64,000 nt of DNA from Exiguobacterium sp. (GCF_020832205.1 NZ_JAFIFD010000013.1:62001-126000); one strand, 5' to 3'; shown: positions 41,503-50,625, counted from the stretch's first letter. Made by a program: numbers and translations. Notes: generated by a model not told the origin, from the sequence alone.

Positions 41503-42057
41503 ATGGATTGGCTCGATGGATTATTCGTCCTCACTTCGATTGCCTGGCTCTATGAGATGTGGCGCTATCGCAATCGGGAGGACACAAACGGGGGCCGAAG
41601 TGAGCACGTGAGCTTCTATGTCGTCTCGTTCGTCATGGTGACCGTATTCGCGAGTTCACTTGGTCTTTCCGTCTTGACCGAGCACCGTCAAGACATGCTT
41701 TTACGATTCGCCGGGCTCGGTAGTTACATAGCCGGCGTCGCCCTCCGCTATTGGGGCATCGCCCACTTGCGTCATCAGTTCACCCGTCACGTTGTCGTGC
41801 GTCCTACCGATGAGATTGTCAGCACGGGGCCGTATCGTTTTTTGAGACATCCTCTTTATACTGGCCTACTGTTCATCACGTTCGGCTTCGCTCTTTTTTT
41901 CAGTACGATCTACTTGGCGGCCATCGGAACGATCGCGATGGCGGCGGCACTGTTGTGGCGCATCCGGATCGAGGAGCATATGTTGACCGCGCACTTCGGC
42001 AACGCCTATACGATATGGGCCAAGGCGCGGAAACGTTTGATTCCCTTCATCTACTAG
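41503..42057 (+). CDS. Isoprenylcysteine carboxyl methyltransferase-like membrane protein
   Basis: A 184-residue protein with about five hydrophobic segments and the ICMT/PEMT signature near the C terminus (STGPYRFLRHPLYTGLLFITFGFALF, then RIRIEEHMLTAHFGNAYTIWAKARKRLIPF). Bacterial members methylate lipids or unknown acceptors at the membrane using S-adenosylmethionine. The ATG at 41503 follows AAGGGGAG. The longer open frame upstream has no ribosome site. Confidence 0.83.
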   Translation: MDWLDGLFVLTSIAWLYEMWRYRNREDTNGGRSEHVSFYVVSFVMVTVFASSLGLSVLTEHRQDMLLRFAGLGSYIAGVALRYWGIAHLRHQFTRHVVVRPTDEIVSTGPYRFLRHPLYTGLLFITFGFALFFSTIYLAAIGTIAMAAALLWRIRIEEHMLTAHFGNAYTIWAKARKRLIPFIY

Positions 42058-42060
42058 CGA

Positions 42061-42105
42061 AAAAGACGCGATTCCCGTCCATGTGACGAGAATCGCGTCT
42101 TTATT
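42061..42105. terminator. Bidirectional terminator
   Basis: The 13-bp stem AAAGACGCGATTC/GAATCGCGTCTTT lies between convergent genes, with A and T runs on either side. Confidence 0.9.
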
Positions 42106-42915
42106 TTACGCAGAGAAACGACCGAGCAATCGAACGATGACGAAGCCGGCCAAGAATGACAACGTACTGAGCACCCACATCACCGTCGACTCCGGCAATC
42201 CCGGGAAGACAACGGCAAGCGAGCCGATGACGAGACCGAGAATGACCGAGAACGTCATACCTGGGTAGTTTGCGAGCAAGTGACGAATCACTTTACTGCT
42301 GACGATAAAGCCGACGGCGACACCGAGACCGACGAGTCCGATGATGAGCAGGTTCAAGTTCGATAACGCGCTGATGACCGTCGGGTAGACACCAATCAAC
42401 AACAAGACGAACGAACCGCTAATACCGGGCAACAACATCGCCATACTGCCAAGCCACCCTGAGAAGAACAAGAGGACCGCCGTCCCCGCCGTCACATCGG
42501 TGATCACCGCCGTGTCCGCCGGTTTGATAATGGCCATGCTCGCGACGAGAATCGTACCAATGATCATCGCGACAATGTGGACCGGTCGCATCGTTGCCCG
42601 TGACTTGAATTCAAACAACAAGAGCGGGATGATCCCTAAAATCAAGCCGATAAAGAAAAACTGTGTCGGGGCATGGTAGTTCAGCAATAAAAATTCGATT
42701 ACTCGGCTAAGGCCTAAAATCGCCCCGCCCATTCCGATGGCGAGCGGGATAAGAAATGCGATATGTTTCTTCCAATGCCGGCTGAACACGCCGCTGACCG
42801 CCTCGATCAACCGGTCATAAATCCCTAAAATGACTGCAATCGTACCGCCGCTGACGCCAGGAATCAAATCACTCGTCCCCATCGCCATGCCGCGCAATAT
42901 ATTTTTCCATTCCAT
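42106..42915 (-). CDS. popT: DUF368 membrane protein (PopT-type polyprenyl-phosphate transporter)
   Basis: A 269-residue protein with about eight helices and the DUF368 start (GMAMGTSDLIPGVSGGTIAVILGIYDRLI) repeated in inverted form later (LLPGISGSFVLLLIGVY). The two PGxSG motifs are diagnostic. DUF368 proteins have been described as translocases that recycle undecaprenyl phosphate across the membrane for cell-wall synthesis. The gene is monocistronic between a bidirectional terminator and an upstream GNAT gene. Confidence 0.88.
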   Translation of the reverse strand: MEWKNILRGMAMGTSDLIPGVSGGTIAVILGIYDRLIEAVSGVFSRHWKKHIAFLIPLAIGMGGAILGLSRVIEFLLLNYHAPTQFFFIGLILGIIPLLLFEFKSRATMRPVHIVAMIIGTILVASMAIIKPADTAVITDVTAGTAVLLFFSGWLGSMAMLLPGISGSFVLLLIGVYPTVISALSNLNLLIIGLVGLGVAVGFIVSSKVIRHLLANYPGMTFSVILGLVIGSLAVVFPGLPESTVMWVLSTLSFLAGFVIVRLLGRFSA

Positions 42916-43000
42916 AAATGCGTAAGCTCCTTTGTTCGCTAGTTCAGTTCAAGCATTTAGTATAGCCGAGAACGTCAATCCTTGCATCGGATTCAAGACC

Positions 43001-43023
43001 GAAAAAACGGACTTTCGTCCGTT
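43001..43023 (-). terminator. Terminator of the GNAT gene at 43.0-43.6 kb
   Basis: The stem AACGGAC/GTCCGTT with a GAAA loop is followed by TTTTTT on the minus strand. Confidence 0.85.
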
Positions 43024-43024
43024 C

Positions 43025-43579
43025 TCATACTTCGAGCGCCATGTAGTCGAATCGACCGCCCGAAATAACTATTTCTTTCTTTTTTCGAAAACCGAGTCGT
43101 TCGTACAGTCGAGCCGCGGCCGGATTGGACTGGTCGACGTTCAGTGTGACGGCCGGAATGCCGGATGCGCGGGCATGACCGATCACGTGTTGAATCAAGT
43201 TCGTCCCGATGCCGCGCCCGCCAAATCGGGTGTCGACCGCGACCGAGTCGATGTACAATACGTCTCCTTCTGTCTCGGTATCGAGTTGTCCGGTTTGTCC
43301 GGCTTGTTGCAACCAACGTTGAATCGGTTCATCTAAGGCAGTAGCCGCTTTGCCCGGATAGGCGATAATGATGCCCGCGATCGTATCGTCGACGTCCGCG
43401 ACCCAAATGTTTTCATAACTCAATCGATTGGCCGGACGGCCGACCCACATCGCGAGCCGCTCCAAGACGTCTGCTTGTTCGGTCGCGCCCGTGAGCGAAT
43501 AGGCAATGTCATGAATCGCCGCATAGACGAGAGGGGCTACCGTGTGACGGTCGGTCGGTTTTGCTTGTCGAATATTCAT
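43025..43579 (-). CDS. GNAT-family N-acetyltransferase
   Basis: A 184-residue GNAT protein, with the acetyl-CoA loop in VDTRFGGRGIGTNLIQHVIGHA and the following ASGIPAVTLNVDQSNPAAARLYERLGF segment. The N-terminal half (about 1-80) covers the substrate side. The acceptor is unknown. The ATG follows GTGGAGGAG. It is a single-gene unit. Confidence 0.88.
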   Translation of the reverse strand: MNIRQAKPTDRHTVAPLVYAAIHDIAYSLTGATEQADVLERLAMWVGRPANRLSYENIWVADVDDTIAGIIIAYPGKAATALDEPIQRWLQQAGQTGQLDTETEGDVLYIDSVAVDTRFGGRGIGTNLIQHVIGHARASGIPAVTLNVDQSNPAAARLYERLGFRKKKEIVISGGRFDYMALEV

Positions 43580-43677
43580 ATGATCTCCTCCACTTCCCAG
43601 TTTAGCACAATCTAGAAAAGAGTTGGTTTGTCTACTCGCGAAGTGTGGGATGATACAAACAAAAGGGAGGAAGATAT

Positions 43678-44427
43678 ATGAAAGCTATTTTGACAGGCAT
43701 GAACGGAACCGTCGCCCCCGTCGTCGCGGCCGCGTTACAGCGCCACGGGATCGAACCCGTCGCATGGGACCGGACAAAAGTATCCACGTCGAACGAAAAC
43801 GAGATGCGCGATTTCATTGAATCGACCCGTCCTGATTACTTTCTTCATATCGGGATGGGCCCCGTCGAGTGGGCCGGGACACTGGCACGACTATGCGGCG
43901 AGTATGGCATCCCTTTCCTCTTTACGAGCACCGTCTCTGTCTTTTCGGATCATGTGACCGGTCCCATCACACCGGACACCCCGCCTGACGCCGAAGACGA
44001 TTACGGGTCGTACAAGCGGACGTGCGAGCAAGTGATCGCCCGGAACAATCCTGGTGCCCAAATCGTTCGCCTTGGCTGGCAGATCGGGGACGCCGCCGGT
44101 TCCAACAATATGATGGACTATTTCGAGACCGAGATGGCGCAAAAAGGCGTCATCGTGGCGAGCACCCATTGGTATCCTTCGTGCTCGTTCTTAGAAGACA
44201 CGGCCGAGGCACTGTTCAACATTTTGACGAAACGAGGCCCTGGCCTGTATCAATTAAATGGGAATACGAGCCACTCACTTTACGACATCGCCTCAGCCCT
44301 CGCCGAACATCACGATCGTCCGTGGCGCATCGAACGAGCCGACGAACCGAAACGGGACAACCGCATGGTCGATACGAATATCACCATTCAACCGATCACA
44401 AAACGATTAGCGCTTCATAGAAAATGA
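43678..44427 (+). CDS. Short-chain sugar-nucleotide-dehydratase/reductase-like protein (RmlD-like)
   Basis: A 249-residue Rossmann protein resembling RmlD-type NAD(P)-dependent sugar reductases: a divergent nucleotide loop at the N terminus (TGMNGTVAPVVAAALQRHG), FTSTVSVFSD with the active Ser/Thr, and YGSYKRTCEQVIA with the Tyr and Lys of the YxxxK active site. TDP-rhamnose genes are not nearby, so the substrate is unknown. The ATG follows GGGAGGAAG. Confidence 0.8.
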   Translation: MKAILTGMNGTVAPVVAAALQRHGIEPVAWDRTKVSTSNENEMRDFIESTRPDYFLHIGMGPVEWAGTLARLCGEYGIPFLFTSTVSVFSDHVTGPITPDTPPDAEDDYGSYKRTCEQVIARNNPGAQIVRLGWQIGDAAGSNNMMDYFETEMAQKGVIVASTHWYPSCSFLEDTAEALFNILTKRGPGLYQLNGNTSHSLYDIASALAEHHDRPWRIERADEPKRDNRMVDTNITIQPITKRLALHRK

Positions 44428-44452
44428 ACCACCCGTGCGGGTGGTTCATTTT
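44421..44452. terminator. Bidirectional terminator
   Basis: The 15-bp perfect stem AAAATGAACCACCCG/CGGGTGGTTCATTTT with a 2-base loop lies between convergent genes. Confidence 0.9.
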
Positions 44453-44453
44453 C

Positions 44454-45695
44454 TTACCGACGTTCAATCTCTTCCAACACGAGTTTACTCTTCGGCAGAC
44501 TCGGCAAATCGACAAAACTATAGCTCAAATCTTGAGGCGGCACGGCAAAACGATAGCGGTTCAAGAAGACGTCGATCGTCTCTTTCATGATGGCGATCGT
44601 CACATGCTCACCGGCACAGCGATGCCCGAAGTCTGTATCGCCCCCGCCTTGAGGAATGAACGTGAACGGACTTTCTTTCCAATCTTTGAACCGTTCCGGC
44701 CAGAACTGCTCGGGCTCGTCCCAATGTGCAGGGTCGTGATTCGTCCCATACAAGTCGAGCAAAACGAGCGTCCCGCGTTCGAACGAGTAACCTTCCCATT
44801 CAAAATCGTCTTTCACTCGGGCTGCAGTCACCGGGAAAAATGGATAGAAGCGACGGACCTCTTGCACGAACCACGTTGGATCGACCGTACCGTCAGCAAG
44901 CTTCGCGCGCGCTTCCGGGAATTGATGGAGCGCGAGCACGGTAAAGAGGACATAAATCGAAACCGCCACGGTCGGCCGCAAAATATTGATCACTTCTACG
45001 GCAACGACATCAGCCGGCAACAACTCCCCGGTTTCGTCGCGATGCCATGAAAACTCATATAACGCCGTGTTCTCGTTCGGCAACAATCGGTTCGTCCGTA
45101 CTTCTTCGACCATCTCCCGCACCCACGCTTCGGCCGAGGAACGGGCCTGACGTCCCCGGAAGTGTTTCGGTCCTAGCGCCGTTCCCGATTCGAACAACAA
45201 ACGCATCTCATCCGTGCGCTTCTCGACTTCTTCTTCGGCGAGCGGGACACCTGCCCACTCACAGACGGCGCGCATGAGCACTTGCTGGGACGTGCCGTAT
45301 AAGACGGTCTCTCCAGTGGCGCGGTCGAGGGCGCGTTCCCATTCACGACCGACGAGCCGCGTCAACCGGTCGATGTTTTCCGGGAACATGAGCGACATGA
45401 ACATCCGTTTGCGGTGCGTGTGGGCTGGTCCATCAAGCGTCTGGACCCCGTCCTCACCGAATAACGTCTTAAGGAGCCGCTTCGGCGCCGCATCCTCGCG
45501 CACAAAGCGTTCGGCATCATAGAACAGTTCAGCCCCGTCTTCTCCTCCTAAACAGATGGCCCGCTCCCCGAGCAACCTCGTTTCAAATATGTTCGATTGA
45601 AACCCTTTACGGCGGTTCGGGACGAAATGATAGCCCTCCCGTAAGAAATCGAGGCTGTGATCGAGCCCTTGTTCTTTAGGTATCGGTTTTGCCAT
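44454..45695 (-). CDS. cypC: Cytochrome P450 CypC-like fatty acid peroxygenase (CYP152)
   Basis: A 413-residue soluble P450 with the haem Cys at residue 360 (GHRCAGEH) and a CYP152-type N terminus (LDHSLDFLREGYHFVPNRR) and VQEVRRFYPFFPVTAARVKDDFEW, LLDLYGTNHDP, IPQGGGDTDFGHRC. CypC-type P450s use hydrogen peroxide to hydroxylate fatty acids at the alpha or beta position and need no reductase. The ATG at 45695 is preferred to a GTG 9 bases earlier. Confidence 0.92.
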   Translation of the reverse strand: MAKPIPKEQGLDHSLDFLREGYHFVPNRRKGFQSNIFETRLLGERAICLGGEDGAELFYDAERFVREDAAPKRLLKTLFGEDGVQTLDGPAHTHRKRMFMSLMFPENIDRLTRLVGREWERALDRATGETVLYGTSQQVLMRAVCEWAGVPLAEEEVEKRTDEMRLLFESGTALGPKHFRGRQARSSAEAWVREMVEEVRTNRLLPNENTALYEFSWHRDETGELLPADVVAVEVINILRPTVAVSIYVLFTVLALHQFPEARAKLADGTVDPTWFVQEVRRFYPFFPVTAARVKDDFEWEGYSFERGTLVLLDLYGTNHDPAHWDEPEQFWPERFKDWKESPFTFIPQGGGDTDFGHRCAGEHVTIAIMKETIDVFLNRYRFAVPPQDLSYSFVDLPSLPKSKLVLEEIERR

Positions 45696-45778
45696 TTCCT
45701 TCACCCTTTCTTTGATAGACTATAAAGGATGTTCCCTCCTCCTTCACGAACAAACCTATATGAGAAAGGAGTGGTCTA

Positions 45779-46138
45779 ATGCTCTCATTCATTTTGACGT
45801 TCCGGCGCATGTTTCGCGGCATCTGGCGCGGCTTAAAAGAACCGGAGTTTCAAGTGCTGTTCAGCCTCGCTGCCCTTACGGTCATTTCCGGTACGTTGTT
45901 TTATTCTCGATTCGAAGAGATGCGCTGGCTCGACGCGCTCTATTTCAGCGTCATCACGCTCACGACGATCGGCTACGGTGATTTCGTGCCGTCGACAGAC
46001 CTCGGGAAAGTGTTTACGATCGGCTACGTCATCACAGGCGTCGGCATCATGGTCGGCTTTGTCACCCAAGTGTTCAATCACTTGCAACAGGCCCGCCTCG
46101 AAGAAGTGAGAAAGAAAAAAACGCCACCGTCCGAATAG
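45779..46138 (+). CDS. Two-helix potassium channel
   Basis: A 119-residue protein with two hydrophobic helices flanking a pore loop and the selectivity filter TIGYGD (TLTTIGYGDFVPSTD). The N terminus carries a short basic region and the C terminus a helical tail (FNHLQQARLEEVRKKK). It lacks a regulatory RCK domain. It should form a small tetrameric K+ channel. The ATG follows AAGGAG. Confidence 0.88.
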   Translation: MLSFILTFRRMFRGIWRGLKEPEFQVLFSLAALTVISGTLFYSRFEEMRWLDALYFSVITLTTIGYGDFVPSTDLGKVFTIGYVITGVGIMVGFVTQVFNHLQQARLEEVRKKKTPPSE

Positions 46139-46150
46139 GAAGGTGGCGTT
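46112..46150 (-). terminator. Terminator of the sodium/amino acid symporter gene
   Basis: The stem AACGCCACC/GGTGGCGTT is followed by seven T on the minus strand. It overlaps the end of the channel gene. Confidence 0.8.
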
Positions 46151-46156
46151 CGTGCG

Positions 46157-47515
46157 TCATGACGCCTTTCGATTGCGGTTTTCGAGAGCGAGCTGCTGAT
46201 TGAACCGTTTCGTCTCGGCGATGACGACACCCGACAAGAACAACAGACCGATCAAGTTCGGGATGGCCATCAAGCCGTTGAACACGTCCGAGAGCGCCCA
46301 CACCAAGTTGAGGTTCGTTGTCATGGCGCCAAGACCCGCGACGAGGACGAACGCGATCCGATACGGAATGATCGACTTCTGTCCAAACAAGTAGTGAATC
46401 GACCGTTCTCCGTAATACGACCAGCCGAGCACGGTCGAATACGCGAACATGACGAGGCCGATGGTGACAACATACCGGCCGAACGGTCCGAGGAACTGCT
46501 CGAACGTAGCCGCCGTCAAATCGACGCCTTCAAGCCCGGAACCGATTTGTCCGCCCATGACGAGGGTGATCCCCGTGATCGAACAGACGATCAATGTATC
46601 GAGGAACACTTGCGTCATCGAAACGAGCGCTTGCCGTCCCGGCATATCCGTTTTCGCGGCCGCTGCCGCAATCGGTGCTGAGCCAAGACCCGCCTCGTTC
46701 GAGAAGACACCACGTGCGACACCGTAACGGATGGCCGCACCGATGGCTCCGCCGCCGATCGCTTCCGCGCTGAACGTGCTGCTGAAGATGAGCGCGATCG
46801 CATCCGGGATGAGCGTGTAGTTCATGACCATGATCACGAGACCGCTGCCTAAATAGAAGATGATCATAAGCGGGACGAAGAAACTGACGACGCGCCCGAT
46901 TGATTTGACCCCTCCGAGAATGACGGCGCCCGTGAACACCATCACTAAAATTCCCGACACGTACAGCGGCACATCAAACGTCGACTTGAGCGCCAAGGCG
47001 ACCGAGTTTGTCTGTACCCCGTTCCCGATCCCAAACGCCGCGAGCGAGGCGAAAGCGGCGAACAACACGGCGAGCCAGCGTTGTTTCAGCCCGCGTTCCA
47101 AATAGTACATCGGGCCTCCGGCCATCTGTCCCCGTTCATCGGTCACCCGGTATTTGACGGCGAGCACGGCCTCGGCATATTTCGTCGCCATCCCAAAGAA
47201 GCCGGATAGCCACATCCAAACGATCGCGCCCGGTCCCCCGAGCACGACAGCCGTAGCGACACCGACGATATTCCCCGTACCGACGGTCGCCGCGAGAGCG
47301 GTCATCAGTGCCTGAAAGTGACTGATGTCCCCCCGAGACGTCTTGTCTTGATTTTTTGAGAAGGCGAGCTTTAATGCGTAAGGCAATTTTGTGATTTGAA
47401 GTCCACCAAGACGAACTGTCAAATATACGCCTGTCCCCACAAGCAATATTAACAGCGGCGGTCCCCACACAAAGTCTGAAATCGTACCGATAAGTTCACT
47501 GAACGATTGACTCAT
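46157..47515 (-). CDS. Sodium:alanine/amino acid symporter (AGCS family)
   Basis: A 452-residue transporter with about 11 helices and AGCS landmarks: ALAATVGTGNIVGVATAV, the MAGGPMYYLERG segment and FSNEAGLGSAPIAAAAAKT. It takes up alanine, glycine or glutamine with sodium. It is transcribed alone, toward a strong terminator. Confidence 0.92.
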   Translation of the reverse strand: MSQSFSELIGTISDFVWGPPLLILLVGTGVYLTVRLGGLQITKLPYALKLAFSKNQDKTSRGDISHFQALMTALAATVGTGNIVGVATAVVLGGPGAIVWMWLSGFFGMATKYAEAVLAVKYRVTDERGQMAGGPMYYLERGLKQRWLAVLFAAFASLAAFGIGNGVQTNSVALALKSTFDVPLYVSGILVMVFTGAVILGGVKSIGRVVSFFVPLMIIFYLGSGLVIMVMNYTLIPDAIALIFSSTFSAEAIGGGAIGAAIRYGVARGVFSNEAGLGSAPIAAAAAKTDMPGRQALVSMTQVFLDTLIVCSITGITLVMGGQIGSGLEGVDLTAATFEQFLGPFGRYVVTIGLVMFAYSTVLGWSYYGERSIHYLFGQKSIIPYRIAFVLVAGLGAMTTNLNLVWALSDVFNGLMAIPNLIGLLFLSGVVIAETKRFNQQLALENRNRKAS

Positions 47516-47625
47516 GCTGAAATCCCCTTTCCCCGTATGTAGTTGTACATCTCTATTTTTTCAGAATACTTGGAACATTGTCAAAAGTATTGTACTAAAA
47601 CAAAGCGCTTCTGCTTCTTCTGTAT

Positions 47626-47661
47626 ATAAAACAGCGAGCCGCCGATTAGACGTCTCGCTGT
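47626..47661 (-). terminator. Terminator of yidD
   Basis: The stem ACAGCGAG/CTCGCTGT is followed by TTTTA on the minus strand, overlapping the last codons of yidD. Confidence 0.7.
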
Positions 47662-47915
47662 GATGGGGGCTTTTCTCGTTGCAGTGGCGCTTTCCAGTCA
47701 AACTCGTCCGGCACATAGTCTAAGCCGCCCGGGTGAAACGGTTGGCACCGCATGAGACGACGAGTCGTCAAATATCCGCCTTTGACCGCCCCGTGTTTCT
47801 CGATTGCTTCAATCCCGTAATGGGAACAGGTCGGATAAAATCGACACGTCGGGGGCTTTAATGGTGAAATGAAGCGCTGATAGCCTTGGATTCCGCGCAC
47901 TAAGATTCGTTTCAA
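47646..47915 (-). CDS. yidD: Membrane protein insertion efficiency factor YidD
   Basis: An 89-residue protein with the DUF37 signature: [40 protein letters not shown], including the two cysteines of the CRFYPTCS motif. It supports YidC-dependent membrane protein insertion. The start is TTG with GAGGCG upstream. Here it is far from yidC, rpmH or rnpA. Confidence 0.95.
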   Translation of the reverse strand: MKRILVRGIQGYQRFISPLKPPTCRFYPTCSHYGIEAIEKHGAVKGGYLTTRRLMRCQPFHPGGLDYVPDEFDWKAPLQREKPPSQRDV

Positions 47916-48124
47916 ATTATTCGCCTCGCTCGCTTATTTTACTGCCATCATAGCTCGTCAACACCAATCTGTCACTTCCGTCGCTCCCGTCTTTTCGTCG
48001 CATGCTCATCCTTTTAAGTATTTCCTTTCTTTTACAATTTGAGCACGATAGGCGATATTCAGCGAAACATTTGTTATGATAGGCACCATGTACTAGACCG
48101 AATCTATATGAAGAGGTGACGAAA

Positions 48125-48922
48125 ATGAATCTATTAATGGTAGGAGCAGGATCAATGAGCGAGGCCCTCGTCCGAGGTTGGATCGACTCCGGTCTCTCTC
48201 CTGAATCCATCACGATGACGAACCGGAGCGATAAAGTCCGGTTGGAACAGTTACGCGACGAACTCGGTGTGCAAATTGTCGACACAGAAGATGTCAACGC
48301 CTATGACGTCGTCGTCCTCGCGATGCAGCCGGACGGCGTACTCCCGTATGTGCGCTCGCAAACTTGGAAAAGCCCGCTTCTCGTCTCGGTCGCGGCCCAT
48401 ATCGAGCCGGCGGAACTCGAGGCCGCTTCAGGGCTTCCAGCCGTGTGCGCGATGCCGAACACACCCGTCGCATTCCGCGACGGGATGACAGGACTTTGGT
48501 TCGGACCAGAGACGGACGAGTCTGTGCGCACGACCGCGATCGCTCTATTTGAACGTGTCGGCCGAACAGCCGTGACGGACGCGAAGACGATGTCTGCTTT
48601 CATGGCAGCCGCCGGTTGCAGCCCCGCGTTCTTCTATGAGATTGTCGGGTCGATGACACCAGTCTTGACCGAAGCCGGCTTTGACGAGGCGACGGCCCGA
48701 CAAATCGTCGCTCAAGCGATGAAAGGTTCGGCCGAACTTTTACTTCACGAATCGCGTCAAACCGAAGAATTGATTGCGGACGTAGCCGCTCCAGGAGGAC
48801 CGACCGATCGCGGTGTCGGTGTACTGCGTGCTCGCGACTTGTCCGGCGTTATGTCCTCGGCGTTGCGTGAAAGCGCGAAAGAAGACCACGAACCGGTCGA
48901 CACATCAATCGAAAGAGTGTAA
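48125..48922 (+). CDS. proC: Pyrroline-5-carboxylate reductase-like protein (ProC family)
   Basis: A 265-residue enzyme with an N-terminal NAD(P) Rossmann domain (MNLLMVGAGSMSEALVRGWI) and a C-terminal ProC helical domain (CSPAFFYEIVGSMTPVLTEAGF, AQAMKGSAELLLH, VAAPGGPTDRGVGVLR, which corresponds to the SPGGTT signature). It would reduce pyrroline-5-carboxylate to proline. Variation in the signature (PTDRG) leaves open a ComER-like role. The ATG at 48125 has GAGG eight bases before. Confidence 0.82.
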   Translation: MNLLMVGAGSMSEALVRGWIDSGLSPESITMTNRSDKVRLEQLRDELGVQIVDTEDVNAYDVVVLAMQPDGVLPYVRSQTWKSPLLVSVAAHIEPAELEAASGLPAVCAMPNTPVAFRDGMTGLWFGPETDESVRTTAIALFERVGRTAVTDAKTMSAFMAAAGCSPAFFYEIVGSMTPVLTEAGFDEATARQIVAQAMKGSAELLLHESRQTEELIADVAAPGGPTDRGVGVLRARDLSGVMSSALRESAKEDHEPVDTSIERV

Positions 48923-48943
48923 GCGATGCTTACGCTCTTTTTT
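48914..48943 (+). terminator. Terminator of the ProC-like gene
   Basis: The stem AGAGTGTAAGC/GCTTACGCTCT overlaps the stop codon and is followed by T7. Confidence 0.85.
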
Positions 48944-49004
48944 TATTAAAATTAGGCGCGAACACTTCCACTTCTAAACGACGCGGGCGAAGGAAATGAC
49001 AAGC

Positions 49005-49043
49005 AAAAACGGACGGGCTCGCAAATGCGGCTCGTCCGTTTTT
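49005..49043. terminator. Terminator between the ProC-like and DUF554 genes
   Basis: The stem AACGGACGGGC/GCTCGTCCGTT (one mismatch) has A and T runs at both ends, so it can work in either direction. Confidence 0.8.
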
Positions 49044-49746
49044 AAGAAAGCAGATGTAACACGGTCACGACGAGCGCCACCATCAAAATGCCAGGCAACA
49101 AGTTCGCCACTCGTATTCTCGTGATCCCGACCAAATTCAAGCCGATGGCGACGATCATGACACCGCCGGTCGCCGTCATCTCCAAAATGAAGCTATCCAT
49201 GAGCGTCTCTGGGATAAACTTCATGATCTGGATGGCGAGAAGCGCGATCGCCCCTTGGTAGAGTAAGACCGGCACGGCAGAGAACATGACGCCGATGCCG
49301 AGCGAAGAGCTAAGGACGAGTGCGGTGAACCCGTCGATCATTCCTTTCGTGTAAAGGACATCATGATCGCCGCGCAGTCCGCTGTCGAGCGCTCCGATGA
49401 CCGCCATCGCCCCGATGACAAAAATGAGCGTCGCTGTGACGAACCCTTCCGCGATGCTCGACTTCCGGTTGCCGCCGATTTTCCGCTCCAATTGATAGCC
49501 AATTTCGTTCAGCTTCTCATCAAGCTTCCACCATTCCCCGAGCGCAGCGCCCGCGACGAGACTCCCGATCACAATTAAAAAGTTTTCACTCTTCAGTCCC
49601 ATTTGAACGCCGAGCAGCACGACGGCTAGTCCGATCGCGGCCGTGACCGTCTCTTTCATCCGCTCCGGAATCCGGTGGAACAGAAGACCGAACAACGTCC
49701 CGACGACAATCAATGCCGCGTTGACGACCGTCCCTAACAACACCAT
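49042..49746 (-). CDS. DUF554 family membrane protein
   Basis: A 234-residue protein with about seven helices and the DUF554 core (GTLFGLLFHRIPERMKETVTAAIGLAVVLLGVQMGL, GAALGEWWKLDEKLNEIGYQLERK, IGAMAVIGALDSGLRGD). It is YqgA/YdfK-like; the function is unknown. The ATG follows GGGG. It is a single gene ending in the terminator shared with proC. Confidence 0.88.
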   Translation of the reverse strand: MVLLGTVVNAALIVVGTLFGLLFHRIPERMKETVTAAIGLAVVLLGVQMGLKSENFLIVIGSLVAGAALGEWWKLDEKLNEIGYQLERKIGGNRKSSIAEGFVTATLIFVIGAMAVIGALDSGLRGDHDVLYTKGMIDGFTALVLSSSLGIGVMFSAVPVLLYQGAIALLAIQIMKFIPETLMDSFILEMTATGGVMIVAIGLNLVGITRIRVANLLPGILMVALVVTVLHLLS

Positions 49747-49821
49747 CCTGCATTCCCCGTTTCATTATGTATTGAAAGCAATATACCAATCTGTTCCATC
49801 GTATGTCAATTGAAAAAAGAA

Positions 49822-49855
49822 CAAAAAAAAGAGCCACTTCTCGCAAGAAGTGGCT
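49822..49855 (-). terminator. Terminator of tRNA-Val
   Basis: The stem AGCCACTTC/GAAGTGGCT is followed by eight T on the minus strand. A second hairpin AAACCCA/TGGGTTT (about 49862-49883) sits between it and the tRNA. Confidence 0.85.
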
Positions 49856-49905
49856 TCGCGGAAACCCACGTTCCTATGGGTTTCGCATCGGGTTTGGCAC
49901 CCAAG

Positions 49906-49978
49906 TGATTCTGACTGGGCTCGAACCAGCGACCTCTACCCTGTCAAGGTAGCGCTCTCCCAGCTGAGCTACAGAATC
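49906..49978 (-). tRNA. tRNA-Val (anticodon GAC)
   Basis: A 73-base cloverleaf on the minus strand: acceptor GATTCTG/CAGAATC, D-arm GCTCAGCTGGGAGAGC, anticodon arm CTACC-TTGACAG-GGTAG (anticodon GAC) and T-arm CTGGTTCGAGCCCAG. CCA is not encoded, unlike the tRNA-Gly genes. Confidence 0.95.
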
Positions 49979-50007
49979 AGGTCGTGTCCTCTCTTAAGGA
50001 CACTATT

Positions 50008-50036
50008 AATATATCAAGAAACTAATGCCTTGGCAA
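50008..50036 (-). promoter_or_regulatory. Promoter of tRNA-Val
   Basis: TTGCCA at 50036-50031 and TATATT at 50013-50008 on the minus strand, with a 17-bp spacer. A hairpin (GTGTCCT/AGGACAC, 49986-50005) lies between promoter and tRNA. Confidence 0.65.
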
Positions 50037-50064
50037 CTGTTTTTTAAAAGTTTTTTTATTTTTT

Positions 50065-50625
50065 TTAACGCGACATTTCCTGGCGTTGAATATGTCGGCA
50101 AAGACGCTCTAAGTCACCGGCATATACCGATACGATCATCCCCTCGTATTCCGTATCCCTGTCCCAATGGAGTCCGTTCGCTTTGGCCACACGTTGCGAT
50201 GGCACGTTGTCCGGGTGGATGAGCGAGATAATTTCTTTCTCCCCTTCCTCGAACGCATGTTGCATGAGCCGGGCCGCCGCTTCCCGGCCGTAACCCATGT
50301 GCCAATGCTTCGGCGCCAACCAGTAGCCGACCTCGAGTTCGATATTTCCGTCGAGCTCGTGTAACAGCGTGCCGGCATGGCCAATCGGATTGTCACTTTC
50401 ATGCCTCATCAATTTGAGTAACCCCGTCTGACGCCCCGTCTTATACCGCTTCAACTGTCGTTCGAACCATTCGATCGTCTGCTCATCCGTGAACGGTTTT
50501 CCGTCCGGACTAATAAACCGCATCACCCGTGGATCTTGAAGCAACGATTTGACGAAATAAAAGTCTTCAATCGTATATGGTTCAAGCCGTAGACGCTCAG
50601 ATTGTAATTCGACATGTTTCATCAT
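50065..50625 (-). CDS. GNAT-family N-acetyltransferase (RimJ/RimL-like)
   Basis: A 186-residue GNAT of the ribosomal-protein/aminoglycoside-acetyltransferase-like group. LQSERLRLEPYTIEDFYFVKSLLQDPRVMRFI begins the fold; ELEVGYWLAPKHWHMGYGREAAARLMQHAFEEGEKEIISLIHPDNVPSQRVAKANGLHW carries the acetyl-CoA loop. The substrate is unknown. The start has AAAGGGGCGGGA upstream. Confidence 0.85.
   Translation of the reverse strand: MMKHVELQSERLRLEPYTIEDFYFVKSLLQDPRVMRFISPDGKPFTDEQTIEWFERQLKRYKTGRQTGLLKLMRHESDNPIGHAGTLLHELDGNIELEVGYWLAPKHWHMGYGREAAARLMQHAFEEGEKEIISLIHPDNVPSQRVAKANGLHWDRDTEYEGMIVSVYAGDLERLCRHIQRQEMSR

Noticed and set aside
49862-49905. Hairpin AAACCCA/TGGGTTT next to tRNA-Val as a possible attachment site or integron remnant
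   Set aside because: There is no integrase, no direct repeat of the tRNA end and no foreign cargo; it is part of the tRNA 3' trailer.
50038-50071. Long T-rich stretch as a terminator for the GNAT gene
   Set aside because: It has no stem next to it, so it is only an AT-rich spacer upstream of the tRNA-Val promoter.
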